From contig NZ_VUAZ01000021.1 in assembly GCF_009296165.1 (NCBI RefSeq), forward strand, positions 29,776-93,775: a DNA stretch of 64,000 bases, in the 5' to 3' direction. The notes beneath the pieces were generated by a model. That model did no database searches, had not been told where the DNA came from, and saw only the letters and a list, made by a program, of their open reading frames with translations. Shown here one piece after another: positions 33,270 through 42,908 of this stretch (its first letter is position 1; each line of letters opens with the position of its first letter). Both the position numbers and the translations under genes were made by a program. Source of the DNA: Pseudomonas kitaguniensis. Its GTDB lineage: Bacteria > Pseudomonadota > Gammaproteobacteria > Pseudomonadales > Pseudomonadaceae.

Positions 33270-35359
33270 CCGCATTGTCGGCCATCAACAACGTCTTGCT
33301 CAAGGTCGCGCAGCGTGCCGAAGTGCTCGGCGCCGTGGTGGTCATGGGCATTGTGTTCATCTTTATTGTGCCGCTGCCCACCTGGCTGGTCGACATCCTG
33401 ATTGCGATCAACATCTGCATATCCTGCCTGTTGATCGTACTGGCGCTGTACTTGCCGGGGCCGTTGGCGTTCTCCTCGTTCCCGTCGATTCTGTTGTTGA
33501 CCACCATGTTTCGCCTGGCGCTGTCGATCGCCACGACGCGCCTGATCCTGTTGGAACAGGACGCCGGCGACATCGTTGAGGCATTCGGTAATTTCGTGGT
33601 GGGCGGCAACCTGGCGGTGGGCATGGTGATCTTTCTGATCCTCACCCTGGTCAACTTTCTGGTGATCACCAAGGGCTCGGAGCGCGTCGCCGAAGTGGCG
33701 GCACGCTTCAGCCTGGATGCGATGCCAGGCAAACAAATGTCTATCGACAGCGACTTGCGTGCCGGCCTGATCGACGGCATTCAAGCGCGCGACAAGCGCG
33801 AGCAGTTGTCCCGCGAGAGCCAATTATTCGGTGCCATGGACGGCGCCATGAAGTTCGTCAAAGGTGACGCTATCGCCGGTTTGATCATCGTCGTGGTCAA
33901 CCTGTTGGGTGGTTTTACCACGGGCATGTTCCAGCACGGCTTGAGCGCTGCCGATTCGATGGCGCTGTATTCGGTGCTGACGATTGGTGACGGCCTGATT
34001 GCACAAATTCCCGCACTGCTGATCTCACTGACCGCCGGCATGATCATCACCCGTGTGGCCCCGGAAGGGCGCAAAGGCGCGACCAACATGGGGGCCGAGA
34101 TTGCTCGGCAAATGACCAGTGAGCCCAAGAGCTGGATGATTGCCTCGGTCGGCATGCTCGCCTTCGCGTTGGTGCCCGGCATGCCTACCGTGGTGTTTGT
34201 GATGATCGCGATGGTGACCGGCGGCCTGGGTTATTACCTTGCGCGTGAGCGTCAGCGGGCAGAGAAACCCGAGGTTGAAGACGCCGATGCCGTTCGCCCG
34301 GAAGATAATGGCAATGAGGACCTGCGCGGGTTCGACCCGTCGCGGCCTTACCTGTTGCAGTTCCCCCAGGCGTTGCGTGGCACGCCTGAAGTGACGGACC
34401 TGATTCGCGGGATTCGCCAGGCGCGTAACGCGATGGTCGCCAACATTGGTTTGACGTTACCGCCGTTCGAAGTGGAACTGGATGATTCGCTGGACGATGA
34501 TGAAATGCGCTTCTGCGTGCATGAAGTGCCGATGGTCAAGGCGTCTGTCGTCAGCTACCTGGCGGTGGCGCGTAAATCGTTTACGGTCGAGCCTGAGCAC
34601 GCGCTGCCGGGGTTGGCTGAGCGCGATGAACAGAATTTAGTCTGGTTGGCCGCTGATGATCCGCTGCTCGATGACCCGCAGTTGGAGCGCTTCACCGCGA
34701 CGGACCTGATCCTTGATCGCATGAAGCAGGCAATGATGCTCAGCGGGCCGCAGTTCCTCGGTATCCAGGAAAGCAAATCAATCCTCAGTTGGCTGGAGCA
34801 TAACCAGCCGGAGCTGGTTCAAGAACTGTTACGAATCATGCCGCTTTCGCGGTTTTCTGCGGTATTGCAGCGCCTCGCCGGTGAAGGCGTGCCGTTGCGC
34901 GCCGTGCGGCTGATTGTCGAGTCGCTGATCGAGTATGGCCAGCATGAACGTGAGCCGGACGCGTTGGCCGACTATGCACGTATTGCGCTCAAGGCGCAGA
35001 TCTTCCACCAGTACAGCGAAGCCGATGGCTTGCATGCCTGGTTGTTGTCGCCGCAGACCGAGAACATCTTGCGCGAAGCGTTGCGCCAGACCCAGACCGG
35101 CGTGTTCTTTGCCCTCGACACTGAAAGCAGCGCGGCGCTGATCAACCTCCTCAACCAGGCCTTTACCTTACGCGCCAAGCTCAAAAGCGTGATGTTGGTC
35201 GCGCAAGACCTGCGTAGCCCGCTGCGCGCGCTGTTGCTGGAAGAGTTCAACCATGTCCCGGTGCTGTCCTTTGCGGAGTTGGGCAGTACGTCCAAAGTGA
35301 AAGTGCTCGGGCGTTTTGACCTTGGCCAGGATGAACTGATGCGTGGTGCGGTGGCATGA
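33266..35359 (+). CDS. hrcV: HrcV (SctV), T3SS export gate
   Basis: 697 aa, FlhA/SctV family. Seven to eight membrane helices in residues 15-340, including conserved FPSILLLTTMFRLALSIATTR and GDAIAGLIIVVVNLLGG, then a cytoplasmic domain of about 350 residues that forms the nonameric ring receiving substrates. Starts with GTG overlapping the hrpJ stop. Full length. Confidence 0.96.
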   Translation: MTALSAINNVLLKVAQRAEVLGAVVVMGIVFIFIVPLPTWLVDILIAINICISCLLIVLALYLPGPLAFSSFPSILLLTTMFRLALSIATTRLILLEQDAGDIVEAFGNFVVGGNLAVGMVIFLILTLVNFLVITKGSERVAEVAARFSLDAMPGKQMSIDSDLRAGLIDGIQARDKREQLSRESQLFGAMDGAMKFVKGDAIAGLIIVVVNLLGGFTTGMFQHGLSAADSMALYSVLTIGDGLIAQIPALLISLTAGMIITRVAPEGRKGATNMGAEIARQMTSEPKSWMIASVGMLAFALVPGMPTVVFVMIAMVTGGLGYYLARERQRAEKPEVEDADAVRPEDNGNEDLRGFDPSRPYLLQFPQALRGTPEVTDLIRGIRQARNAMVANIGLTLPPFEVELDDSLDDDEMRFCVHEVPMVKASVVSYLAVARKSFTVEPEHALPGLAERDEQNLVWLAADDPLLDDPQLERFTATDLILDRMKQAMMLSGPQFLGIQESKSILSWLEHNQPELVQELLRIMPLSRFSAVLQRLAGEGVPLRAVRLIVESLIEYGQHEREPDALADYARIALKAQIFHQYSEADGLHAWLLSPQTENILREALRQTQTGVFFALDTESSAALINLLNQAFTLRAKLKSVMLVAQDLRSPLRALLLEEFNHVPVLSFAELGSTSKVKVLGRFDLGQDELMRGAVA

Positions 35360-35393
35360 ATATTCAGCCAGTTTCAGCCTACGGGAGTGCTCG

Positions 35394-36308
35394 ATGATGT
35401 TTGAGTTGAGAGTGCTGAGCGGCCTGCATCAAGGGGCTGCGCTGCCGCTTTTTGGTGAGCAGTGGAGCATCGGTGCGCACCCTGACGCTGACTTGATGCT
35501 GAATGATCCGGGCATCGCCGAGCACCATGCGCGGTTGCGCCTGGTTGACTCGAACTGGTCAGTGCAGGCCGAAGCCGGGCTGTTGCAAGGTGCCGAGGGT
35601 CAAGTGCTGGCCCAGATCGCGAGCTTGGCGCTGAACGTGCCGTTTTCGGTGGGGGCCATCCAACTCTGCGTCACCCTGGCCGATCAGCCCTGGCCCCAGG
35701 CACCGGCTCCGGTTGATGCGCCTGCCGTTGCGCCACGGGCTCTGCCACGTGAGGCGCCGAGCGCGCTGCGCTTATCGTCGATCACGCACTCGCAGCAAAA
35801 ACGTCTGATCAGCGTGGCGCTGGTGGTGGTGGCCATCCTCGTGTTGGTGGGCCTGACCTCCACCGGGGAGCGTGAGGCCCAAGCCTCGTTAATGCCGGCC
35901 GTAGCGACCAAGCATGAACTGATCTCGCCGTCTGAAGTGCGCCAGCAGTTGTTAAAGATGCTCATTGAGCGGGAGTTGGCCCAACGGGTCAGCTTGCAGG
36001 TGATCAATGGTCAGGTCGCGCTCAACGGCGACGTTTCCCAAGACGACGTTGAACTGGTAACGCGCATGCTCAACCGCTTCGGCGAACAGTTTGACAGCGC
36101 CGTGCCGGTGATCAGCCGTGTGCGCGTAAACGACGGCGTATTGCCGTTCAAAATTGTACAGATCGTGGGTGGACCGAACGGCCACGTGGTGCTGGAAGAG
36201 GGTAGCCGGTTGTTTGTAGGTGATGAAGTGGATGGCATACGCCTGGTGCTGATCGACAACAGCAAAGTGGTCTTCGACGGCGCGCAGCGGTATGAGGTGC
36301 GCTGGTGA
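35394..36308 (+). CDS. hrpQ: HrpQ (SctD), inner-membrane ring protein
   Basis: 304 aa. N-terminal FHA-like cytoplasmic domain (residues 1-100, with WSIGAHPDADLML), one membrane helix near 145-165 (ISVALVVVAILVLVGL), and a periplasmic part with ring-building motif repeats (SLQVINGQVALNGDVSQDDV). ATG 35394 is preceded by GGGAG at 6 bases. Lies between hrcV and hrcN as in P. syringae. Confidence 0.9.
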   Translation: MMFELRVLSGLHQGAALPLFGEQWSIGAHPDADLMLNDPGIAEHHARLRLVDSNWSVQAEAGLLQGAEGQVLAQIASLALNVPFSVGAIQLCVTLADQPWPQAPAPVDAPAVAPRALPREAPSALRLSSITHSQQKRLISVALVVVAILVLVGLTSTGEREAQASLMPAVATKHELISPSEVRQQLLKMLIERELAQRVSLQVINGQVALNGDVSQDDVELVTRMLNRFGEQFDSAVPVISRVRVNDGVLPFKIVQIVGGPNGHVVLEEGSRLFVGDEVDGIRLVLIDNSKVVFDGAQRYEVRW

Positions 36309-37663
36309 GCGAGGACCTGCAAGCACGTCTGGCTGCCTGGCAGCAACGCCAGGCCCAGTCGCTGGCCAGCATTATGCCGGTGACGATGCGCGGTCGAGTC
36401 CAGCGCGTCAACGGCATGCTGTTGCAATGCCGCCTGCCCAGCGCGCGTATCGGTGACCTGTGCCGGGTTGAAAAAACCAGCGACGATTACATGCTGGCGG
36501 AGATCATCGGTTTCGATCAGCAGGACGCCGTGCTCAGCGCCCTGGGCAACCTTGAAGGCATCCGGGTGGGCGCCAGCGTGCAGCGTCTGGGGGTGTCGCA
36601 TCGGGTGCGCGTCAGTGATGAGTTGTTGGGCCAGGTGCTGGATGGTTTCGGGCGGCCGATTGCGGGCGACGGCCCGAGTGCCTTCGTGGAGGCCGACGGC
36701 CCGGACGCGAGCATGGTGTTGTGTGAGGCACCGTTGCCGACCGAGCGGCCGAGGATTAATCGCGCACTGGCCACCGGCGTGCGCTCGATTGATGGCCTGT
36801 TGACGTTGGCCGAGGGCCAGCGCGTGGGCCTGTTTGCCGGTGCCGGCTGTGGCAAGACCACCTTGCTGGCGGAGATCGCCCGAAACGTTGATTGCGATGT
36901 GATTGTGTTCGGCCTGATCGGCGAGCGTGGCCGCGAACTGCGCGAGTTCCTCGACCATGAGCTGGATGATCAGTTGCGCGCCAAGGCAGTGCTGGTCTGC
37001 GCGACGTCCGACCGCTCAAGCATGGAGCGCGCCCGCGCGGCATTCACCGCCACGGCATTGGCTGAAGGCTATCGACGCAAGGGCAAGCGGGTGTTGCTGC
37101 TGATCGATTCCTTGACCCGTTTCGCCCGTGCTCAGCGAGAAATTGGCCTGGCCGCCGGTGAACCGCTGGGGCGCGGCGGCTTGCCGCCTTCGGTGTATAG
37201 CTTGCTGCCGCGTTTGGTCGAGCGCGCCGGTTTGACCCGCGACGGCGTGATCACCGCGATCTACACCGTACTGATCGAACAGGACTCCATGAATGACCCG
37301 GTGGCCGACGAGGTTCGCTCGTTGCTCGACGGCCATATTGTGCTGTCGCGCAAGCTGGCCGAGCGCGGTCACTACCCGGCGGTGGATGTACTGGGCAGCC
37401 TTTCACGAATTCTAAGCAACGTCGCCACGCCTGAGCATATCCAGGCCGGTACGGCATTGCGGCGCCTGTTGTCGGCGTACCAGCAGATCGAGCTGATGCT
37501 CAAGTTGGGCGAGTACCAGCCTGGCAGTGACGCGCTGACCGACATGGCGGTAGACAGCCGGCAGGCGGTGGATGGCTTTCTGCGCCAGGACTTGCGTGAA
37601 CCCGCGCCGATGCAGGCGACCCTGGATCAACTGATGGAGCTGACCGCGCATGTTCCTTTCTGA
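36305..37663 (+). CDS. hrcN: HrcN (SctN), T3SS ATPase
   Basis: 452 aa F1-beta-like ATPase. Walker A GAGCGKTT near residues 178-185, the family motif GLIGERGREL, Walker B RVLLLIDSLTRFARAQREI, and GRGGLPPSVYSLLPRLVERAG. It hexamerises at the base of the injectisome, unfolding substrates and removing chaperones. GTG start overlaps the hrpQ stop. Confidence 0.97.
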   Translation: MSEDLQARLAAWQQRQAQSLASIMPVTMRGRVQRVNGMLLQCRLPSARIGDLCRVEKTSDDYMLAEIIGFDQQDAVLSALGNLEGIRVGASVQRLGVSHRVRVSDELLGQVLDGFGRPIAGDGPSAFVEADGPDASMVLCEAPLPTERPRINRALATGVRSIDGLLTLAEGQRVGLFAGAGCGKTTLLAEIARNVDCDVIVFGLIGERGRELREFLDHELDDQLRAKAVLVCATSDRSSMERARAAFTATALAEGYRRKGKRVLLLIDSLTRFARAQREIGLAAGEPLGRGGLPPSVYSLLPRLVERAGLTRDGVITAIYTVLIEQDSMNDPVADEVRSLLDGHIVLSRKLAERGHYPAVDVLGSLSRILSNVATPEHIQAGTALRRLLSAYQQIELMLKLGEYQPGSDALTDMAVDSRQAVDGFLRQDLREPAPMQATLDQLMELTAHVPF

Positions 37664-38063
37664 GTTGGAAACGCTGCGGCGTCTGCGCAAACACCGGGCA
37701 GACCGCGCTGAGCGCGCGTTGGGTGAGGCTAAAAGGCATCAGCGCGCGTTGCAGTTGCAAGTTGAGCAGGCGCAGCAAGCCCTTGAGCAAACTCGCCTGC
37801 AGGAGGCCCAGGAGGGCGCGCAGTTATTGAGCCAGCACCAAGGGCAAGTGATCTCGTTCAAGCAGCTCAAATCGTGGAACACCCAGGAGCGCTCGTTGTG
37901 CGCCAGTACGCAGCGCGAAGAAGCGCAGTTGCATGAGTTACATGGCCAGCAGGAGCAGCAAGTGATCCACATCGACGGTGTGCAGAGGCAGGTCACCCAA
38001 CGTTTGCGCGAAGTTGAAAAGCTTTTGGAATTATCCCGTCTACTGGTACAGGAAGAAACATGA
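37650..38063 (+). CDS. hrpO: HrpO (SctO), ATPase stalk protein
   Basis: 137 aa, almost wholly coiled coil with many Gln, Glu and Arg residues, the FliJ-like stalk that links the ATPase to the export gate. Overlaps hrcN by 14 bp and hrpP by 4 bp. Confidence 0.85.
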   Translation: MFLSELETLRRLRKHRADRAERALGEAKRHQRALQLQVEQAQQALEQTRLQEAQEGAQLLSQHQGQVISFKQLKSWNTQERSLCASTQREEAQLHELHGQQEQQVIHIDGVQRQVTQRLREVEKLLELSRLLVQEET

Positions 38064-38518
38064 AGCAGGTGCCTGTGAGCAAGTCTGAACGGCCCCGTGT
38101 GCGCGAGCTATGGGAAGACGCTGAAGTGGGCAGTGGGGCGCCGGCGTCCCTGGAACAAAGGCGCTTGTTTGTCCAACTGTTTGCTAAAAGTGATGATCAA
38201 GGCGGTTACGTTTCCACGTTGCCTGGCCTGATGGCGTCACCTGATCGGGTGATGCTTGAGGCGTTGGCCGGGCAACTGACGACGCGAATCCACGGCGCCG
38301 CGCAATGGCCCTTGCTGGTGGCGCTTTACCTGCCGCGGCTGGGGCGAATCAACGCCAGTGTGCGTAAGGAACCCGGCACCTGGAGCGTCGAGCTGGAGGC
38401 TGAAGAAGAGCGCACCGCGCAGTGGCTCAGCCGTCAGCACAAACGCTGCCAGGACACGCTGACCGAGGCTTTGGGGCAGCCTGTCGACGTTCATATCAGG
38501 CACGCGAACCCAGCATGA
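38060..38518 (+). CDS. hrpP: HrpP (SctP), substrate-specificity switch
   Basis: 152 aa. Position between hrpO and hrcQ and a C-terminal T3S4-like domain (residues 80-150, IHGAAQWPLLVALYLPRLG) fit HrpP, which controls pilus assembly and the switch to effector secretion. N-terminal part is hydrophilic and divergent. Coupled at both ends by 4-bp overlaps. Confidence 0.8.
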   Translation: MKQVPVSKSERPRVRELWEDAEVGSGAPASLEQRRLFVQLFAKSDDQGGYVSTLPGLMASPDRVMLEALAGQLTTRIHGAAQWPLLVALYLPRLGRINASVRKEPGTWSVELEAEEERTAQWLSRQHKRCQDTLTEALGQPVDVHIRHANPA

Positions 38519-39528
38519 TCATGTCAGTTTTAACCTTGCCATTGGTCGATGCCGGAAGGGTTGCCGCGTTACAGCGGTTGGGGCGCGGTTTACGCATGCC
38601 GTTCCAGGTTGCGGATCAGCCGGGTGAATTGTTGCTTGAGCCCGGCCGTGCTCCTGCGAACGCAAAACCTATGTGTTTCGAGAGCGCCATCGGTGTGCTG
38701 GCATTCGCCGAACCCGGGCCGATGTTCAGCCTGATGGGCGAATGCCCGGTCACCCTGGCAGAGGCCAGCAACTCCCCGACGTCCTGGTTCTGGGAGCTGT
38801 TTCTGCATCACTTGAGCCCGCAGTTGTTAGCGCTGTTCGGTTACCTGCGATTGCTGCCGGCCCCCACAAAGCTGGGCTTTGGATGTCGCTTAACCGTGAC
38901 GCTGGGCGCCTCCAGGGTCGCAGGTTACGTGTGGATGGCGCCCCAGACGTTGTTGGCGATGTGCGCGGCCGGCCAATGGCAGCGTATGGCCGGCCCGTTA
39001 CCGCTGTCGTTTCCGTTGGCAATCGTCGTGACCTTGGGCCGCTTGAGCCTGCACGTCGAGCAACTGCGCGGTTTGCGTGCCGGCGATGTAGTGATGCTTG
39101 AACAGCCTTTTTTCGACGCGCAGGGCCATGGCCATTTGCGTATCGCCAACCATCGTCTGCAAGGGCGCATTGACGATGAATCCGGGCCGTTATGCCTGAA
39201 CCTTATTTCGATCGAGGAAACCTCCGTGGACGAAGATTTTGTAATAGAAGAATACCCAGGGCCTGAGCTTGATCACCCGGTGGTGGATGCGTTCGGCCAG
39301 GAGCCCTTCGATGAGTTGAGCATGGCGCTGACCGTGCGCTGCGGCCTGATGAGCCTGACCCTTGGCGAGCTGCGCAACCTGGTGCCCGGTGCGGTGTTGG
39401 GTATCACTGGCTATGCCCCCGGCATGGCTGGCTTGTATTACGGTGAACGGCCTATTGGTCAGGGGCAGTTGGTGGAAGTGGATGGCCGACTCGGCCTGCA
39501 AATGTCTCGCGTGGTTTTCTCCCGATGA
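38515..39528 (+). CDS. hrcQ: HrcQ (SctQ), cytoplasmic ring protein, unsplit form
   Basis: 337 aa from ATG 38515 (overlaps the hrpP stop). The N-terminal roughly 230 residues correspond to HrcQA and the C-terminal roughly 75 residues ([20 protein letters not shown] onward) to the SpoA domain of HrcQB. In P. syringae these are two genes; here they are one continuous frame, joined by an acidic linker ([16 protein letters not shown]). It forms the sorting platform under the injectisome. Confidence 0.9.
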   Translation: MIMSVLTLPLVDAGRVAALQRLGRGLRMPFQVADQPGELLLEPGRAPANAKPMCFESAIGVLAFAEPGPMFSLMGECPVTLAEASNSPTSWFWELFLHHLSPQLLALFGYLRLLPAPTKLGFGCRLTVTLGASRVAGYVWMAPQTLLAMCAAGQWQRMAGPLPLSFPLAIVVTLGRLSLHVEQLRGLRAGDVVMLEQPFFDAQGHGHLRIANHRLQGRIDDESGPLCLNLISIEETSVDEDFVIEEYPGPELDHPVVDAFGQEPFDELSMALTVRCGLMSLTLGELRNLVPGAVLGITGYAPGMAGLYYGERPIGQGQLVEVDGRLGLQMSRVVFSR

Positions 39529-40178
39529 TATTTCAGGGCATCGACCCGGTAATCCTGGCGCTGTTCTTCGGGGCAATGTCGTTGATGCCGATGCTGTTGA
39601 TCATCTGCACGGCGTTCTTGAAGATCGTCATTGTGCTGATGATCACCCGCAACGCGATCGGCGTTCAGCAAGTGCCGCCGAGCATGGCGATCAACGGAAT
39701 CGCACTGGCGGCGACGCTGTTTATCATGGCGCCGGTGGGTTACCAGATTGCCCAGCAGCTCAAGGTGTCGCCGCTGGACATGAGCAGTGTGCAAACGCTG
39801 CAAGAGACCGGGCTTGGGGCCATACAGCCGCTGCGCGCGTTCATGAAACGCAACACCGACCCGGACGTGTTGACCCACCTGCAGGAAAACAGCGCGCGTA
39901 TGTGGCCGCCTGAAATGGCGCAAAGCACCCAGCGCGATGACCTGATCCTGTTGATCCCGGCCTTTGTGCTGTCGCAGTTGCAGGCGGGGTTCGAAATCGG
40001 CTTTCTGATCTACATTCCGTTCATCGTCATCGATTTGATTGTCTCCAACCTGCTCTTGGCCCTCGGTATGCAAATGGTCTCGCCGATGACCATTTCCCTG
40101 CCGCTAAAACTGCTCTTGTTCGTCATGGTCTCCGGATGGTCGCGGTTGCTCGACAGCCTTTTCCTCTCTTATCTCTGA
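39525..40178 (+). CDS. hrcR: HrcR (SctR), export apparatus membrane protein
   Basis: 217 aa, FliP family, four membrane helices. Conserved stretches: [39 protein letters not shown], and [20 protein letters not shown]. Together with HrcS and HrcT it builds the helical export channel. ATGA overlap with hrcQ. Confidence 0.96.
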   Translation: MIFQGIDPVILALFFGAMSLMPMLLIICTAFLKIVIVLMITRNAIGVQQVPPSMAINGIALAATLFIMAPVGYQIAQQLKVSPLDMSSVQTLQETGLGAIQPLRAFMKRNTDPDVLTHLQENSARMWPPEMAQSTQRDDLILLIPAFVLSQLQAGFEIGFLIYIPFIVIDLIVSNLLLALGMQMVSPMTISLPLKLLLFVMVSGWSRLLDSLFLSYL

Positions 40179-40185
40179 GTGCCTT

Positions 40186-40449
40186 ATGGAACCGATCGTA
40201 CTGTTCAAACAGGGCATGCTGCTGGTCGTCGTATTGTCGGCACCGCCGCTGATCGTGGCGGTAATCGTCGGCGTGCTGACGTCCCTGATTCAAGCCCTGA
40301 TGCAGATACAGGACCAGACACTGCCCTTTGGCATCAAGCTGGTGGCGGTGGGCATCACCCTGATCTTGACGGGTCGCTGGATCGGCGTGGAGTTGATTCA
40401 ACTGATCAACCTGATGTTCGACATGATTGCCCGTTCGGCGCTGAACTGA
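40186..40449 (+). CDS. hrcS: HrcS (SctS), export apparatus membrane protein
   Basis: 87 aa, FliQ family, two membrane helices (LLVVVLSAPPLIVAVIVGVL and KLVAVGITLILTGRWIGVEL). Typical QALMQIQDQTLPFGIK loop between them. 7 bp after hrcR. Confidence 0.95.
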   Translation: MEPIVLFKQGMLLVVVLSAPPLIVAVIVGVLTSLIQALMQIQDQTLPFGIKLVAVGITLILTGRWIGVELIQLINLMFDMIARSALN

Positions 40450-40459
40450 GGGCTTGCAC

Positions 40460-41248
40460 GTGCTGCCTTATCTTGAGTTATTGCCGAGCCTGCTGATTGC
40501 CATGGCGCGTATTTATCCTTGTGCCATTCTGGTGCCGGCGTTCTGCTTCCAACATTTACGCGGCATGCTCAGGCACGTCATCGTGATGGTCATGGCCTTG
40601 ATCCCGGCGCCAGGTATCCATGCGGTACTGGTAGCCCATGACTACTCCGCGCTGATGATAACCGGGCTGATGTTCAAGGAAGCGGCACTGGGCTTATTGC
40701 TGGGCGTGTTGTTGGCCATGCCGTTCTGGATGTTCGAGTCAGTCGGCGCGCTTCTGGATAACCAGCGTGGCGCCTTGGCAGGTGGCCAACTCAACCCGTC
40801 ATTGGGGCCGGACGCGACGCCCATCGGGCACCTGTTCAAACAATTGGTGATTTACTTGCTGATCGCTTTTCTGGGCCTGAGCGTGCTGACCCAAGTGATC
40901 TGGGACAGTTACGTGATCTGGCCGGCGACGGCCTGGATACCGCTGCCGGCAATCAATGGCTTCAGTATTTTCGTGGGCATCATTGGCGACACCTTTTCCC
41001 ACATGATGCTTTACGCCGCGCCCTTTATTGCCGTGCTGTTGTTTCTGGAGTTCGGTGTCGCGCTACTCGGCGTCTACAGCCAGCAATTGCAGGTGAGTAC
41101 GCTGGCGCCACCGCTCAAGTCGCTGGCGGGCATTGGTATTTTGCTGCTGTACTTTGCCTTGCTTCAGGACCTGATGGTCGGGCGCTTGAGCCTGTTGAGC
41201 GACCTTAAACACTCATTGGGGTTGATGTTCGAGGTCTCGACGCCATGA
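40460..41248 (+). CDS. hrcT: HrcT (SctT), export apparatus membrane protein
   Basis: 262 aa from GTG 40460 (GAGGG 7 bases upstream; TTG 40454 is an alternative). FliR family, about six membrane helices, with conserved LDNQRGALAGGQLNPSLGPD loop. Its stop overlaps the hrcU start. Confidence 0.94.
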   Translation: MLPYLELLPSLLIAMARIYPCAILVPAFCFQHLRGMLRHVIVMVMALIPAPGIHAVLVAHDYSALMITGLMFKEAALGLLLGVLLAMPFWMFESVGALLDNQRGALAGGQLNPSLGPDATPIGHLFKQLVIYLLIAFLGLSVLTQVIWDSYVIWPATAWIPLPAINGFSIFVGIIGDTFSHMMLYAAPFIAVLLFLEFGVALLGVYSQQLQVSTLAPPLKSLAGIGILLLYFALLQDLMVGRLSLLSDLKHSLGLMFEVSTP

Positions 41249-42342
41249 GTGACTCGGGCGAAAAAAAGCACCCGGCTTCTGCCAAAAAGCTGCGCGATCA
41301 ACGCAAAAAAGGCCAGGTCTCGCAAAGCCAGGACGTGGGCAAATTAATGGTGCTGACGGCGATCAGTGAGATTGCTTTGTTTACGGCCGAAACCAGTATG
41401 CAACGCTTCCAGCAACTAATGGTGTTGCCCATGTCGAGCATGGGCCAGCCCTTCGTACACGCGCTGGAAACGGTGCTGTTTGAAGGCATGCTGGTGTTTT
41501 TAGCGTTCGCGCTGTTGATGGTTGGCGTCGCAGTCATGATGAAGCTGATCAGCAGTTGGATGCAGATCGGGTTTCTGTTGGCCCCGGACACCTTGAAGCT
41601 TGACTTCAATCGCCTCAACCCGCTCAAGCAGCTCAAGCAGATGTTTTCCGTCCAATCAATAACGAATCTGTTGATGAGCGTGACCAAGGCGGTGCTCCTG
41701 GGCGTGGTGTTGTACGTGGTGATCAAGCCTGCGTTGAACGCACTGATCAACCTGGCTACCAGTGATTTGCAAACCTATGTTCTGGCGCTGATCGCCCTGT
41801 TCCGCCACTTGTTGCATGCCTGCCTTGGGCTGTTGCTGGTGCTGGCGCTGATTGACCTGGCGATGCAAAAGCACTTCTTCGCCAAGCGCATGCGCATGAC
41901 CCAGGTCGAGGTCGTCAAAGAGTACAAAGACATGGAGGGCGACCCGCATGTGAAGGGCCAGCGCCGTGCGTTGGCGCAGCAATTGTCCCAGGAAGAACCG
42001 AAGGTCAAGCTGCCCAAGCTGGAAGAATCCGACATGCTGGTGATCAACCCGACGCACTTTGCCGTCGCGCTGTATTACCGCCCCGGTGAGACGCCGCTGC
42101 CCGTGCTGGTCAGCAAAGGCACGGACGCCGAGGCGCGCCAATTGATCGAGCAGGCGAAGGCGGCGCAGGTGCCGGTGATTCAGTGTGTATGGCTGGCCCG
42201 CACGCTGTACACGCACGCGCTGGGCGCCGGTATCCCGCGTGAGACCTTGCAGGCTGTGGCGCTGATCTATCGCACCTTGCGCGAGCTGGATGATGACGCC
42301 AAGCGCGAAACCCTGGAGTTGCCGGCGCTTGAGTTGCGCTGA
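41245..42342 (+). CDS. hrcU: HrcU (SctU), autocleaving export switch protein
   Basis: 365 aa, FlhB family. Four membrane helices in residues 25-210 and a cytoplasmic domain with the self-cleavage motif NPTH (MLVINPTHFAVAL), which switches substrate class after cleavage between Asn and Pro. Basic N-terminus GEKKHPASAKKLRDQRKKGQ is typical. Last gene of the hrpJ operon, ending 1 bp from the convergent hrpV. Confidence 0.96.
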   Translation: MSDSGEKKHPASAKKLRDQRKKGQVSQSQDVGKLMVLTAISEIALFTAETSMQRFQQLMVLPMSSMGQPFVHALETVLFEGMLVFLAFALLMVGVAVMMKLISSWMQIGFLLAPDTLKLDFNRLNPLKQLKQMFSVQSITNLLMSVTKAVLLGVVLYVVIKPALNALINLATSDLQTYVLALIALFRHLLHACLGLLLVLALIDLAMQKHFFAKRMRMTQVEVVKEYKDMEGDPHVKGQRRALAQQLSQEEPKVKLPKLEESDMLVINPTHFAVALYYRPGETPLPVLVSKGTDAEARQLIEQAKAAQVPVIQCVWLARTLYTHALGAGIPRETLQAVALIYRTLRELDDDAKRETLELPALELR

Positions 42343-42708
42343 TCAGCGCCTTGCGCGTACGTCCAGGGCTTCAAGACCTGCCAGCGAAAGCATGCGGCTG
42401 AGCGTCTTGTCGAGCGCCGCGTGCGATGCCGGCAGCGCCTGCCAGATCACCAGGCTGCCCTGGGCGTCGAGGTAGATAAAACTGCCGTCGAACAGCAAGG
42501 CCTGCTCGAAGCGTCGCTCAAGCACGCGCTGCAACTGCCCGGTGTGTAACCGTTCACGCGCGATGTTCAAGGCCAGCCCCGAGCACTTGCCCGCGTGCAG
42601 TGCGTGCACCTTAACCCCGTGAGCGAGGGACAGGTGAGCGGCAGTGCCGCTCACCAGGTTGTCCAGAAACACCCGACGTTGATCGTTGAACGCTTCTGGA
42701 AGACTCAT
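42343..42708 (-). CDS. hrpV: HrpV, T3SS regulator
   Basis: 121 aa, last gene of the hrpF-G-hrcC-T-V operon. In P. syringae HrpV binds the enhancer-binding protein HrpS and represses hrp transcription, relieved by HrpG. Identity rests on size, position after hrpT and before convergent hrcU, and segments such as LDNLVSGTAAHLSLAHGV. ATG 42708 overlaps the hrpT stop. Confidence 0.8.
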   Translation of the reverse strand: MSLPEAFNDQRRVFLDNLVSGTAAHLSLAHGVKVHALHAGKCSGLALNIARERLHTGQLQRVLERRFEQALLFDGSFIYLDAQGSLVIWQALPASHAALDKTLSRMLSLAGLEALDVRARR

Positions 42709-42908
42709 TGTTCCAGGGATATCGTCTGGTAGTCCGCTCGCTCCCCGGAGGGGCCTGGCTCGACCCGCGTTTGCGGCGGCCACCAGATCACCATGGTGTT
42801 TTTGCTCGATTGTGGGCGTGAGCAGGAGTCACCCTTGCACGTGGGGGTGCAGCCGGCGACGAGCATTACTGCGCTGATCAGGGTGACGCACAACACGCGG
42901 TGTTTCAT
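42705..42908 (-). CDS. hrpT: HrpT, outer-membrane lipoprotein (secretin pilotin)
   Basis: 67 aa. Signal peptide with lipobox LVAGC (Cys at about residue 20), then a short hydrophilic tail. HrpT in P. syringae is the lipoprotein needed for correct HrcC assembly in the outer membrane. Overlaps hrcC by 4 bp. Confidence 0.88.
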   Translation of the reverse strand: MKHRVLCVTLISAVMLVAGCTPTCKGDSCSRPQSSKNTMVIWWPPQTRVEPGPSGERADYQTISLEQ

